Shown here piece by piece: positions 14,797 to 21,033 of a DNA stretch of 21,033 nucleotides. Made by a program: the position numbers and the translations under genes. Location: contig CAZIAH010000070.1 in assembly GCA_964537715.1 (NCBI GenBank), positions 1 through 21,033 on the forward strand, in the 5' to 3' direction. Origin of the DNA: CAZTZL01 sp964537715 (GTDB taxonomy: Bacteria; Zhuqueibacterota; QNDG01; DSAB01). The notes below the pieces were generated by a model. The model was not told the origin of the DNA. It ran no database searches and saw only the letters and a list, made by a program, of their open reading frames with translations. Each line of letters opens with the position of its first letter. Position 1 is the first letter of the stretch.

Positions 14797-15972
14797 TCAA
14801 TTCAATAAAAACGCTTCTTGATCTGTAGCTATCCAAATCTCAGAAAATTTAGTTTGACTTTTTATTACTTCATCACTTAAACACCTTTTGATTACATTAT
14901 CATACCTTGTAGCAAAATGACCTGTATTTTCATAGACAACAAGTACAATTGGTTTAGAATAATCCTTTTTTAATTTTTTCTTAATTGCAGATAAGATTAA
15001 TTCTGTAACTCTTTGTTCAATAATATCACCAACAAACGGTAAACCTGATTCATCTCCACTTGCATCAATCAGAAATAATCTTTCTTTATTTTCTCGAATG
15101 TTAATAGATATATCCAATTCATCATTCTCAAATGTACCATTTCTCATGTCTTTTAAAAGTAATTGATATAGCCATTCCTTTAAAAATTCATACTCATTTA
15201 CAAGTATTAACCAATTTGGTCTTTTATAAAATGAAATTGTAACCTTAAAATCACCAAAATCTTCCCTTAATCTATTAAAAAGAATTTCAAATTGTTTCCT
15301 TTCTTTTACAATAGCACTATCAGGAAGCGCTTCGGTTATTTCTATTCCAATTTTATTCTTGTAACTATCATAAACTACAAAATCTGGTCTTTTCTGTTTT
15401 GAACATATTAAGATTTCATCATTACGTTTTTTATTATAACTTTGGGCAAATATTAAATATGTATGGAACTCTCTATCTAATGTTTTCCTTTTTATATTAC
15501 CTCCCACTTCACATAAATATGGCCTATTAAAACTTTTATTATTTTTAATTTCTTTCTGTTGTTCAATCATCCAAAACCACTTAGTAAGTATTTCATGTTT
15601 CATTATCCATTCAAGATCACATATATTTGAAAGTATCTCGTCTATTGAAAAATCTTTTACTAAATAGAATAATGCTTCAAGAGTACATTTTATATGCTGC
15701 AACTGTATTGAGTATTGTTCAAAAATCTCAACTGGTCTATTTAATTCTTCTGCTTTCTCAAGCTCATCTGGATATATTAAATCAGTGAGTTCCCTGTTTC
15801 CGAGAAAACTCAGATATTTCTTTTTAGAATTATTATAATCGATTTTTTCAATTTCATGTATACATTCATCATGTAATTCAAAAAGTAAAGTAATGGCTCT
15901 AACTACTAATTTCAAATCTGGATTAGTATTATTAATATATTTCCGTAATTGCTTATAATTATCAAGACTCAT
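14797..15972 (-). CDS. AT-rich hypothetical protein with PD-(D/E)XK-like nuclease motif
   Basis: The ATG at 15,972 gives 391 residues; a TTG nine codons upstream is also possible, and neither has a good ribosome site. The N-terminal 140 residues are helical and charged. Near residues 194-214 the sequence KRPDFVVYDSYKNKIGIEIT (then Glu) gives Pro-Asp, a beta hairpin spacing, then Glu-x-Thr-Glu. This is the layout of a PD-(D/E)XK core with Thr where the catalytic Lys usually sits. The strand IGIEITEA is followed by a basic helix (KERKQFEILFNRL), as in that fold. The C-terminal half carries PIVLVVYENTGH and ends in a short EIWIATDQEAFLL strand. It is much richer in A+T than its neighbours and lies between family-B hairpins. 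It could be a solitary defence or mobile-element nuclease, or an inactive relative. Motif-level inference only. Confidence 0.6.
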   Translation of the reverse strand: MSLDNYKQLRKYINNTNPDLKLVVRAITLLFELHDECIHEIEKIDYNNSKKKYLSFLGNRELTDLIYPDELEKAEELNRPVEIFEQYSIQLQHIKCTLEALFYLVKDFSIDEILSNICDLEWIMKHEILTKWFWMIEQQKEIKNNKSFNRPYLCEVGGNIKRKTLDREFHTYLIFAQSYNKKRNDEILICSKQKRPDFVVYDSYKNKIGIEITEALPDSAIVKERKQFEILFNRLREDFGDFKVTISFYKRPNWLILVNEYEFLKEWLYQLLLKDMRNGTFENDELDISINIRENKERLFLIDASGDESGLPFVGDIIEQRVTELILSAIKKKLKKDYSKPIVLVVYENTGHFATRYDNVIKRCLSDEVIKSQTKFSEIWIATDQEAFLLN

Positions 15973-16059
15973 ATTTGTGCTTTTATTGCTGTTCTTCAAC
16001 CTCGTTCCTACACCTTCTGTAATAGCGTGGAACCTCAGAGACCGAACTTACATTTCTCG

Positions 16060-16104
16060 CTCCCAGTCTCCGGCTGGGAGTGCTTTCCAGAGTCTCTGAC
16101 TCTG
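16060..16104. repeat. Family-B twin hairpin, left end of deleted element
   Basis: Two stems lie side by side: CTCCCAG/CTGGGAG (16,060-16,066 with 16,074-16,080) and CAGAGTC/GACTCTG (16,088-16,094 with 16,098-16,104). The same pair, with the same 7-base gap, recurs at 18,882-18,926. Confidence 0.88.
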
Positions 16105-16119
16105 ATCTACTATAACCCA

Positions 16120-16396
16120 ATTCTAAAAAATCAATAATTGTTCTGGCTGTAAAAGATTTAAAGTGACCAATTTCCTTAGATAATTGTAGAGAGGAAGCCA
16201 ATAAATGAAGATGGTTTTCCATGATGACCCAACCATGCAATACCAAACGATTATTCGCAATGAGAAATCTTAATGAATCCAAAAGAATATTTACAATTTC
16301 CGGCTTGTTAAAAAGTACAATCCAATTAATGGTTGAACAGGTCAGGAAATAGGGTTGACAATAGGTGCTTAATACTTTATATCTACTTCTTCCCAT
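16120..16396 (-). pseudogene. Truncated RAYT transposase
   Basis: The first 91 codons match the full RAYT at 18,932-19,471 with only five changes (Asp12Tyr, Phe13Cys, Ser32Pro, Thr47Ala and Tyr90Phe). The HUH motif NHLHLL (His62, His64) is kept. After IIDFLE the frame jumps to the element's terminal sequence and reads on through the hairpins (down to about 15,983) as meaningless residues. The C-terminal LNYIHYNPVRSGY block is missing. The candidate nucleophile Tyr90 is replaced by Phe, so the product should be inactive on both counts. It lies directly upstream of the nuclease-like gene. Confidence 0.88.
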
Positions 16397-16437
16397 TTAT
16401 GCAGACCTTGACTTTGAGGCAAGAGCCTTAACCAATA

Positions 16438-16462
16438 GGTTCCCAGTCAGAGACTGGAAACC
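16438..16462. repeat. Family-B hairpin, right end of deleted element
   Basis: GGTTCCCAGTC (16,438-16,448), loop AGA, then GACTGGAAACC (16,452-16,462), with one mismatch relative to the intact copy at 19,513. It ends two bases before the stop codon of the propeller gene, so it may terminate that transcript. Confidence 0.85.
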
Positions 16463-16464
16463 AG

Positions 16465-18801
16465 TTAACGTAATAATATCATCTTTTTCGTTTCTCTATA
16501 GTTCGTTCCTGTTTCCAATTCATAAAGATATATACTGCTGGGAAATTCATTTGCCGTAAAATTATAGTGATAGAAGTCTGGACTTTGAAATCCATTCACT
16601 ATTGTTTTAATCTCCTGACCAAGAACATTATAGATTTTCAGAGTTACAAAACATGCCCTTTTTATTGAATAGGATATCTCTGTCGAAGCGTTAAACGGGT
16701 TTGGATAATTCTGATATAATATAAACTCCTTTACTATTCCTGTTTCAATATTTTCATCTTTGACTGAAACGACCCCTTCTTCATGATAGATTGCCAATCC
16801 ACAACTATCAGTCCCAATCCATTTATTTCCAAAACCATCAATCGCTATTGACGTAACAGAGTTTTCCGGTAAGCCGGAATTTGAAGTATTGTACACAGTC
16901 CAATTGATGTCGTCAAATTTTACCAATCCACCATCCTTAGTCACAATCCACTTATTACCCGTACTGTCTATTGCTATTGAAACGACACTACTAGCAGGTA
17001 AATCCGAATTTGAAGTGTTATATACAGTCCAGTTAATATCGTCGAATTTAGCAAGACCCCATGTCCCGATCCACTTATTCCCAGAGTCGTCTATTGCTAT
17101 TGAATAGACATTGTTATAAGGCAAATCAGAATTTGAAGTGTCATATACAGTCCAGTATGTTCCATCAAATTTAGCTAATCCTCCTTTAAAAGTTCCAATC
17201 CACTTATTGCCAAAACCATCTATAGCCAATGAACAGATAAAATTACTAGGCAAGCCGGAGTTAGAAGTATCATACACAGTCCAATTAATGTCGTCAAATT
17301 TTGCTAATCCTTGAGTTGTTCCCATCCACTTATTCCCCAAATCATCTATCGCTATTGAGCCAACATAGTTATCGGGCAAATCCGAATTTGTAGTATCATA
17401 CACAGTCCAATTGACACCGTCAAATTCGGCAAGACCGCCATAGGGTGTCCCGATCCACTTATTTTCGCTTTTATCGATGGCAATAGAAACAACAACGATA
17501 TCAGGTAAATCAGAATTGAATGTGTTGTACACAGTCCAGTTGATGCCGTCAAATTTTGCCAATCCGCCATACTCATCAATCCACTTAAAGTTAATAAGTT
17601 TCTCCCATATTATTGCAGTTCCAATCCATTTATTCCCCGAACCATCTATTACGATTGACTCGACATAATTACTAGGCAATACAGAATCCAAGGGATTATA
17701 CAAAATCCAATTGGTATCGTCAAATTTCACCAATCCATCATGGGTTCCAATCCACTTATTCCCCGATCCATCTATTAATACTGAATTGACATTATAATCA
17801 GGCAAACCGGAATCCCAGGGCTTGTACACAGTCCAGTTTATTCCGTCAAATTTTGCTAATCCTCCACACTTACCAAGTATCTGAGGAGGATTACCAAGTC
17901 CTATACACCCACCGGACCCGATCCATTTATTTCCAAAACCGTCTATCGCTATTGAGGTAATATTGTCATAATTCAAGCCCGAATTTGAAGTATTGTACAC
18001 AGTCCAATTTGTTCCATCAAATTTTGCTAAACCACCATAATACCCAGTTCCAATCCACTTATTCCCTAAACCATCTATAGCTATTGATTGAACATTGTTT
18101 TCGGGCAAACCGGAATTTGAAGTATCATAGACAGTCCAGTTGATACCATCAAATTTTGCTAATCCGCCTTCTTTCCAGATGTGCTCAATCTCATCATGAT
18201 ACGTAGAAGTCCCGATCCATTTATTCCCTGAACCATCTATCGCTATAGATTGGACAGAGTTGGAAGGTAAGTCGGAATTTGATTCAGTATAAACAGCCCA
18301 GTTGATGCCGTCAAATTTTGCTAGTCCACCCCCTCTAACCCAGATATGCTCAGTCATATCGTAATAGTCAGAAGTACCGATCCATTTATTCCCTGAACCG
18401 TCGATTGATATTGATTGAACATTATTATTTGGCAAGCCTGAATTTGATGTATTATATACAGTCCATTTTGTTCCATCAAATTTTATTAATCCGTTGCTAT
18501 TTGTCCCAATCCACTTATTTCCAGAGATATCTATCACTATTGAAGTTACATCATTATCAGGCAAACCGGAATTAGATGTATTATATAAAGCGACAGTGCC
18601 ATAGACCTTGTCAATTTTTACAAGTCCAACTGATGCTCCAGCCCAGATGAAATTATTCTCTTCTGCTAGTGCTCTAACATTATGATATCTACTGTAGGTA
18701 TAATTCATCCATTCAGGATTTTGGGAGTAGACAGTTGAAGAATTAATAAAAAATATTAATTGTACTGAAAGAATGAGTCCTATTTTCTGTTTAGAAAACA
18801 T
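16465..18801 (-). CDS. Secreted two-component-regulator-propeller repeat protein with T9SS sorting domain
   Basis: This 778-residue protein has a signal peptide (1-26) after an AGGGGGAG ribosome site. Residues 27-690 hold about 14 repeats of roughly 41-57 residues. The consensus is GNKWIGT..GLAKFDG.NWTVY (20 or fewer in each block), then TSNSGLP.N.V.SIAID. This is the Reg_prop repeat found in sensor beta-propellers of hybrid two-component systems. Fourteen repeats would build two seven-bladed propellers, as in those sensors, but here no transmembrane, kinase or Y_Y_Y domain follows. Residues 693-778 are a T9SS C-terminal domain with YQNYPNPFNAST and TLKIYNVLGQEIKTI and end KKMILLR. It is thus likely a free or surface-anchored propeller. 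Repeats 2, 3, 5 and 7 carry insertions of 10-17 residues in the same loop. It lies between the two RAYT copies. Confidence 0.88.
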   Translation of the reverse strand: MFSKQKIGLILSVQLIFFINSSTVYSQNPEWMNYTYSRYHNVRALAEENNFIWAGASVGLVKIDKVYGTVALYNTSNSGLPDNDVTSIVIDISGNKWIGTNSNGLIKFDGTKWTVYNTSNSGLPNNNVQSISIDGSGNKWIGTSDYYDMTEHIWVRGGGLAKFDGINWAVYTESNSDLPSNSVQSIAIDGSGNKWIGTSTYHDEIEHIWKEGGLAKFDGINWTVYDTSNSGLPENNVQSIAIDGLGNKWIGTGYYGGLAKFDGTNWTVYNTSNSGLNYDNITSIAIDGFGNKWIGSGGCIGLGNPPQILGKCGGLAKFDGINWTVYKPWDSGLPDYNVNSVLIDGSGNKWIGTHDGLVKFDDTNWILYNPLDSVLPSNYVESIVIDGSGNKWIGTAIIWEKLINFKWIDEYGGLAKFDGINWTVYNTFNSDLPDIVVVSIAIDKSENKWIGTPYGGLAEFDGVNWTVYDTTNSDLPDNYVGSIAIDDLGNKWMGTTQGLAKFDDINWTVYDTSNSGLPSNFICSLAIDGFGNKWIGTFKGGLAKFDGTYWTVYDTSNSDLPYNNVYSIAIDDSGNKWIGTWGLAKFDDINWTVYNTSNSDLPASSVVSIAIDSTGNKWIVTKDGGLVKFDDINWTVYNTSNSGLPENSVTSIAIDGFGNKWIGTDSCGLAIYHEEGVVSVKDENIETGIVKEFILYQNYPNPFNASTEISYSIKRACFVTLKIYNVLGQEIKTIVNGFQSPDFYHYNFTANEFPSSIYLYELETGTNYRETKKMILLR

Positions 18802-18881
18802 TTTAATCTCCCCCTTTCTGATCGAACTTATAAATCGTGACTGGTCTTTTCCTTTTACTCACTCCTACGCTTTGTTTCTCG

Positions 18882-18926
18882 CTCCCAGTCTCCGGCTGGG
18901 AGTGCTTTCCAGAGTCTCTGACTCTG
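18882..18926. repeat. Family-B twin hairpin, left end of full element
   Basis: CTCCCAG/CTGGGAG (18,882-18,888 with 18,896-18,902) and CAGAGTC/GACTCTG (18,910-18,916 with 18,920-18,926). The arrangement is identical to 16,060-16,104. It lies just past the transposase stop. Confidence 0.88.
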
Positions 18927-18931
18927 ATCTG

Positions 18932-19471
18932 CTATAACCCAATGATTTCTATCGGCAACAATCCCTTCTCACCATAATAATCATGATAACTAGAATATCT
19001 CCAATGATCTGGTTCATCCACATAACCACTTCTAACAGGATTATAATGAATATAATTCAACTTAGTAATTAACATTTCCTGTGATATGACTTCTTCCGGA
19101 TGACTGCCTTCCTGCCATAATTGATACTTTTGCTCTTTTTTATGTTGTCTTTTGAAAAATTCCAACCAAGACAATATTTTTCTATATTGATGCTTCTCTA
19201 AATAGTCAATAATTGTTCTGGCTGTAAAAGATTTAAAGTGACCAATCTCCTTAGATAATTGTAGAGATGAAGCCAATAAATGAAGATGATTTTCCATGAT
19301 GACCCAACCATGCAATACCAAGCGATTATTCGTAATGAGAAACCTTAATGAATCCAAAAGAATATTTACAATTTCCGACTTGTTAAAAAGTACAATCCAA
19401 TTAATGGTTGAACAGGTCAGGAAATAGGGTTGAAAATCAGTGCTTAATACTTTATATCTACTTCTTCCCAT
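18932..19471 (-). CDS. REP-associated tyrosine transposase (RAYT), intact
   Basis: This 179-residue protein carries PYFLTCSTINW (strand 1) and WVIMENHLHLLA with the HUH pair His62-x-His64. The candidate nucleophile is Tyr90 in SFTARTIIDYLEK. The C-terminal RAYT block is KLNYIHYNPVRSGYV followed by HWRYSSYHDYY. By family it acts on single-stranded hairpin ends such as those flanking it. It is clearly a different lineage from the RAYT at 942, with longer spacing between Tyr and the C-terminal block and a different repeat. All expected catalytic residues are present, so it could have mobilised the deleted copy at 16,056 in trans. There is no clear ribosome site. Confidence 0.93.
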   Translation of the reverse strand: MGRSRYKVLSTDFQPYFLTCSTINWIVLFNKSEIVNILLDSLRFLITNNRLVLHGWVIMENHLHLLASSLQLSKEIGHFKSFTARTIIDYLEKHQYRKILSWLEFFKRQHKKEQKYQLWQEGSHPEEVISQEMLITKLNYIHYNPVRSGYVDEPDHWRYSSYHDYYGEKGLLPIEIIGL

Positions 19472-19512
19472 TTATTCAAACCTTGATTATGAGGCAAGAG
19501 CCTCTAATGATG

Positions 19513-19537
19513 GGTTCCCAGTCAGAGACTGGGAACC
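19513..19537. repeat. Family-B hairpin, right end of full element
   Basis: GGTTCCCAGTC (19,513-19,523), loop AGA, GACTGGGAACC (19,527-19,537): a perfect 11-bp stem. It lies 42 bp upstream of the transposase start codon on the minus strand. Confidence 0.9.
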
Positions 19538-19592
19538 AGATAATGTGGGGTGTCATTCCTGAAATCTTCTATCAGGAATCCAGGGGTGGGGT

Positions 19593-19636
19593 TTCTCGTT
19601 CCTAATCTCCGGTTGGAACTGTATCTGACTCTGTCA
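19593..19636. repeat. Degenerate family-B left-end copy
   Basis: TTCTCGTTCCTAATCTCCGG, then TTGGAACT, then TCTGACTCTGTCACC follow the order of the left-end sequence at 18,877-18,930 with substitutions and an internal loss. It reaches the stop codon of the helicase gene (19,634-19,636). Confidence 0.5.
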
Positions 19637-21033
19637 CCTCAATCCCAGCTCCACCAGCTTGATCGCGCTTTCTTTTCCTTTCTCCCCTACTTCAAGCACC
19701 GGGCCAACGCAGGAGGGACAGCCGGTTCTGCACGAACAGGAGCGGATCAGATCGCGAGCGGCTCTGAGCAATTCCAGATGAAGTCTGAATATTTTCTGGC
19801 TGTAGCCCACGCCGCCGGGTGTGTGTTCATAAATATAAATCGTAGGCTTGGAAGAAAAGGGTGATTTCAACATGGGCACAGTGCGAAGGTCTCTGGGGTC
19901 GGTCATGACCCAGACCGGCACCACATTTTCCAGCACATTGCCAAGGGCTTTCAATCCGTCGCCGAGATTGGCTTCGGAAAGAGAAAGCATCGCTTTGACC
20001 GATTCCTCCAATTCCCACCAATAGGCCGTAGTATGCATGGTCAATTCGGGCAGATGAATCTTTCCCGAACCCACATTCTCGTGTGTGTTGAATTTAATCT
20101 TTTTATAGAGCGTCGCCAGTGTGGTCACACTCACCTCACCGTGACCTTTTCCACCACCGCCGACCGGTTCGGTTTCAAACACATCCATGACCTTGATGTC
20201 GGTTTTGGCCTGCGCGTCGGTGTAGTAATCGGTCTTGGCCTGATGCACCATCGCCTTTCTCCGCTCCCAGTCCAAATGATCCACGTGATAGGATTCGCCT
20301 TCGTGAAGATAAATCGCCTCGTCGTGCACCATCATCGGAGCACTGTAAAGATCGACCTCGCCGATAACCCGCTCCTTGTGCGTTGTATCAATGATGACGA
20401 CATTGTCCGGCGCGGCACGCCGAAGACTGATTTCTTCGGCCGGATAGGCCTCGCTGGTCCAGTAATACTGATCTCCGGCCTGGTGAAGCACCTGATGCTC
20501 TTCGAGATATTTGAGCAGATCTTCGGTCGAATCCACACCGAACCGCTCGCCCTGCTGAAAAGGCAGTTCGAAAGCGGCACACTTCACATGAGAAAGCAGA
20601 ATCACGAGATTGTCCGGATCGACAATGCCTAATTCGGGAGAACGTTTCAGAAAATATTCGGGATGATTGATCACATACTGGTCGAGCGGCCCGCTGGTAG
20701 CAACCAAAATTGCCACTGAGATGGATTCGCGTCGGCCTGCCCGTCCGGCTTGCTGCCAGGTCGATGCGATGGTGCCCGGATATCCAGCCATGATCGCCAC
20801 GGAAAGCTGTCCGATATCAATACCCAGTTCGAGCGCATTCGTGGAAACCACACCCTGGATCACACCGCTTCGAAGGCCCTGCTCGATTTCCCGCCGCTCA
20901 TTCGGAAGATACCCGCCCCGGTAACCTCTGACAAGATTGGGAGATTTTTTCAGCCCTTTCATGATCTCCCTAAGATAAGCGAGCAGAATCTCCACACGGA
21001 GCCGGCTCCGTGCGAACACGATGGTCTGCACAC
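19634..21033 (-). CDS. MrfA/YprA-type SF2 helicase with DUF1998 (MZB) domain, N-terminal part outside window
   Basis: The frame is open to the right edge; the first GTG at 21,031 is just an internal Val codon. The visible 465 residues begin in the second RecA-like domain. They show motif V as STNALELGIDIG and motif VI as QQAGRAGRR. The downstream region has the DUF1998 elements HTTAYWWELEE and YIYEHTPGGVGYS, and four cysteines near the end (C-x-C-x3-C-x2-C at 432, 434, 438 and 441 of the fragment). These are spaced like the zinc-binding cysteines of Bacillus MrfA. MrfA is a 3'-5' DNA helicase in repair of mitomycin-type damage; other members occur in defence contexts. The DEAD/DEAH domain is missing only because of the window boundary. 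No partner gene is visible. Family sure, role inferred. Confidence 0.9.
   Translation of the reverse strand, partial: VQTIVFARSRLRVEILLAYLREIMKGLKKSPNLVRGYRGGYLPNERREIEQGLRSGVIQGVVSTNALELGIDIGQLSVAIMAGYPGTIASTWQQAGRAGRRESISVAILVATSGPLDQYVINHPEYFLKRSPELGIVDPDNLVILLSHVKCAAFELPFQQGERFGVDSTEDLLKYLEEHQVLHQAGDQYYWTSEAYPAEEISLRRAAPDNVVIIDTTHKERVIGEVDLYSAPMMVHDEAIYLHEGESYHVDHLDWERRKAMVHQAKTDYYTDAQAKTDIKVMDVFETEPVGGGGKGHGEVSVTTLATLYKKIKFNTHENVGSGKIHLPELTMHTTAYWWELEESVKAMLSLSEANLGDGLKALGNVLENVVPVWVMTDPRDLRTVPMLKSPFSSKPTIYIYEHTPGGVGYSQKIFRLHLELLRAARDLIRSCSCRTGCPSCVGPVLEVGEKGKESAIKLVELGLR

Larger units (their letters stand above)
16056..16462 (-). mobile_element. Internally deleted RAYT element, family B
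   Basis: The element starts at its hairpin end CTCGCTCCCAG (16,056 on) and finishes at the hairpin at 16,438-16,462. It matches the full element at 18,878-19,537 at both ends but lacks about 250 bp of the middle, corresponding to 18,943-19,193 of the full copy; the junction is near 16,120. It therefore keeps both ends and the transposase N-terminus, a MITE-like derivative. Confidence 0.85.
18878..19537 (-). mobile_element. Full-length RAYT element, family B
   Basis: About 660 bp carrying an intact RAYT between structured ends. The left end is the twin hairpin at 18,882-18,926 and the right end the 11-bp hairpin at 19,513-19,537. A degenerate copy of the left end appears again beyond the right end (19,593). 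No target-site duplication is obvious, as expected for Y1-type elements. Confidence 0.8.

Noticed and set aside
14723..14836. N-terminal extension of the DUF6498 gene
   Set aside because: The extension is translated from a family-B hairpin and overlaps the end of the nuclease-like gene; the membrane pattern starts after the ATG at 14,722.
16600..18600. Periodic repeats considered as a CRISPR array or satellite
   Set aside because: The period is about 125-170 bp, varies in length and keeps one reading frame; it is the coding sequence of propeller blades.
20033..20632. 199-codon plus-strand ORF opposite the helicase
   Set aside because: It is a shadow of a strongly conserved helicase reading frame with no ribosome site or recognisable domain.
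14797..21033. A complete defence island (nuclease plus MrfA-like helicase)
   Set aside because: The two genes are separated by 3.6 kb of REP elements and a T9SS gene, are not in one operon, and no methylase, sensor or other known partner is present.

Overview
The window looks like a chromosome segment of a Gram-negative bacterium of the FCB superphylum (Bacteroidota, Ignavibacteria, Calditrichota or KSB1-like lineages). Three unrelated secreted proteins end in a type IX secretion (T9SS) C-terminal domain with the YQNYPNPFNP-type motif. There are also an outer-membrane beta-barrel, an RRM/RGG RNA-binding protein and a DUF6498 protein. I cannot fix the genus. Housekeeping genes have moderate GC; two stretches (10,020-10,889 and 14,797-15,972) are clearly AT-richer.

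Layout. 1-797: 3' part of a PfkB sugar kinase. 825-2,627: a REP-like system, with a RAYT (REP-associated tyrosine transposase) bracketed by ~75-bp tandem repeat units, followed by a T9SS Ig-repeat protein that also ends in the repeat. 2,726-5,821: a solo PAS protein, a second T9SS protein, a beta-barrel and a lipocalin. 5,879-7,447: a bidirectional terminator, a minus-strand RRM protein, a DUF1648-like membrane protein and a 434-bp hairpin-rich gap. 7,448-9,436: a membrane protein, uridine kinase and a GalU-like nucleotidyltransferase; the last two overlap as ATGA. 9,439-10,889: a frameshifted membrane gene between two copies of a small palindrome, then an AT-rich membrane protein. 10,947-13,145: zwf and pgl, the oxidative pentose phosphate entry pair, closed by a hairpin. 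13,209-14,722 (minus): a charge-split secreted protein and a DUF6498 membrane protein. 14,763-19,636: an accessory block built around a second, unrelated RAYT/REP family. It holds a PD-(D/E)XK-like protein, an internally deleted RAYT element, a 14-repeat propeller protein with a T9SS tail and a full-length RAYT element. 19,634-21,033 (minus): the C-terminal part of an MrfA/YprA-type helicase.

How the parts fit. Udk and the GalU-like enzyme feed uridine and UDP-sugar pools. Zwf and Pgl make NADPH and 6-phosphogluconate. The T9SS-tagged proteins would be exported by machinery encoded elsewhere. The most distinctive feature is the coexistence within 19 kb of two RAYTs, each with its own repeat family and each next to genes for T9SS cargo or an accessory protein. 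No complete known defence system, CRISPR array, tRNA or rRNA was seen.
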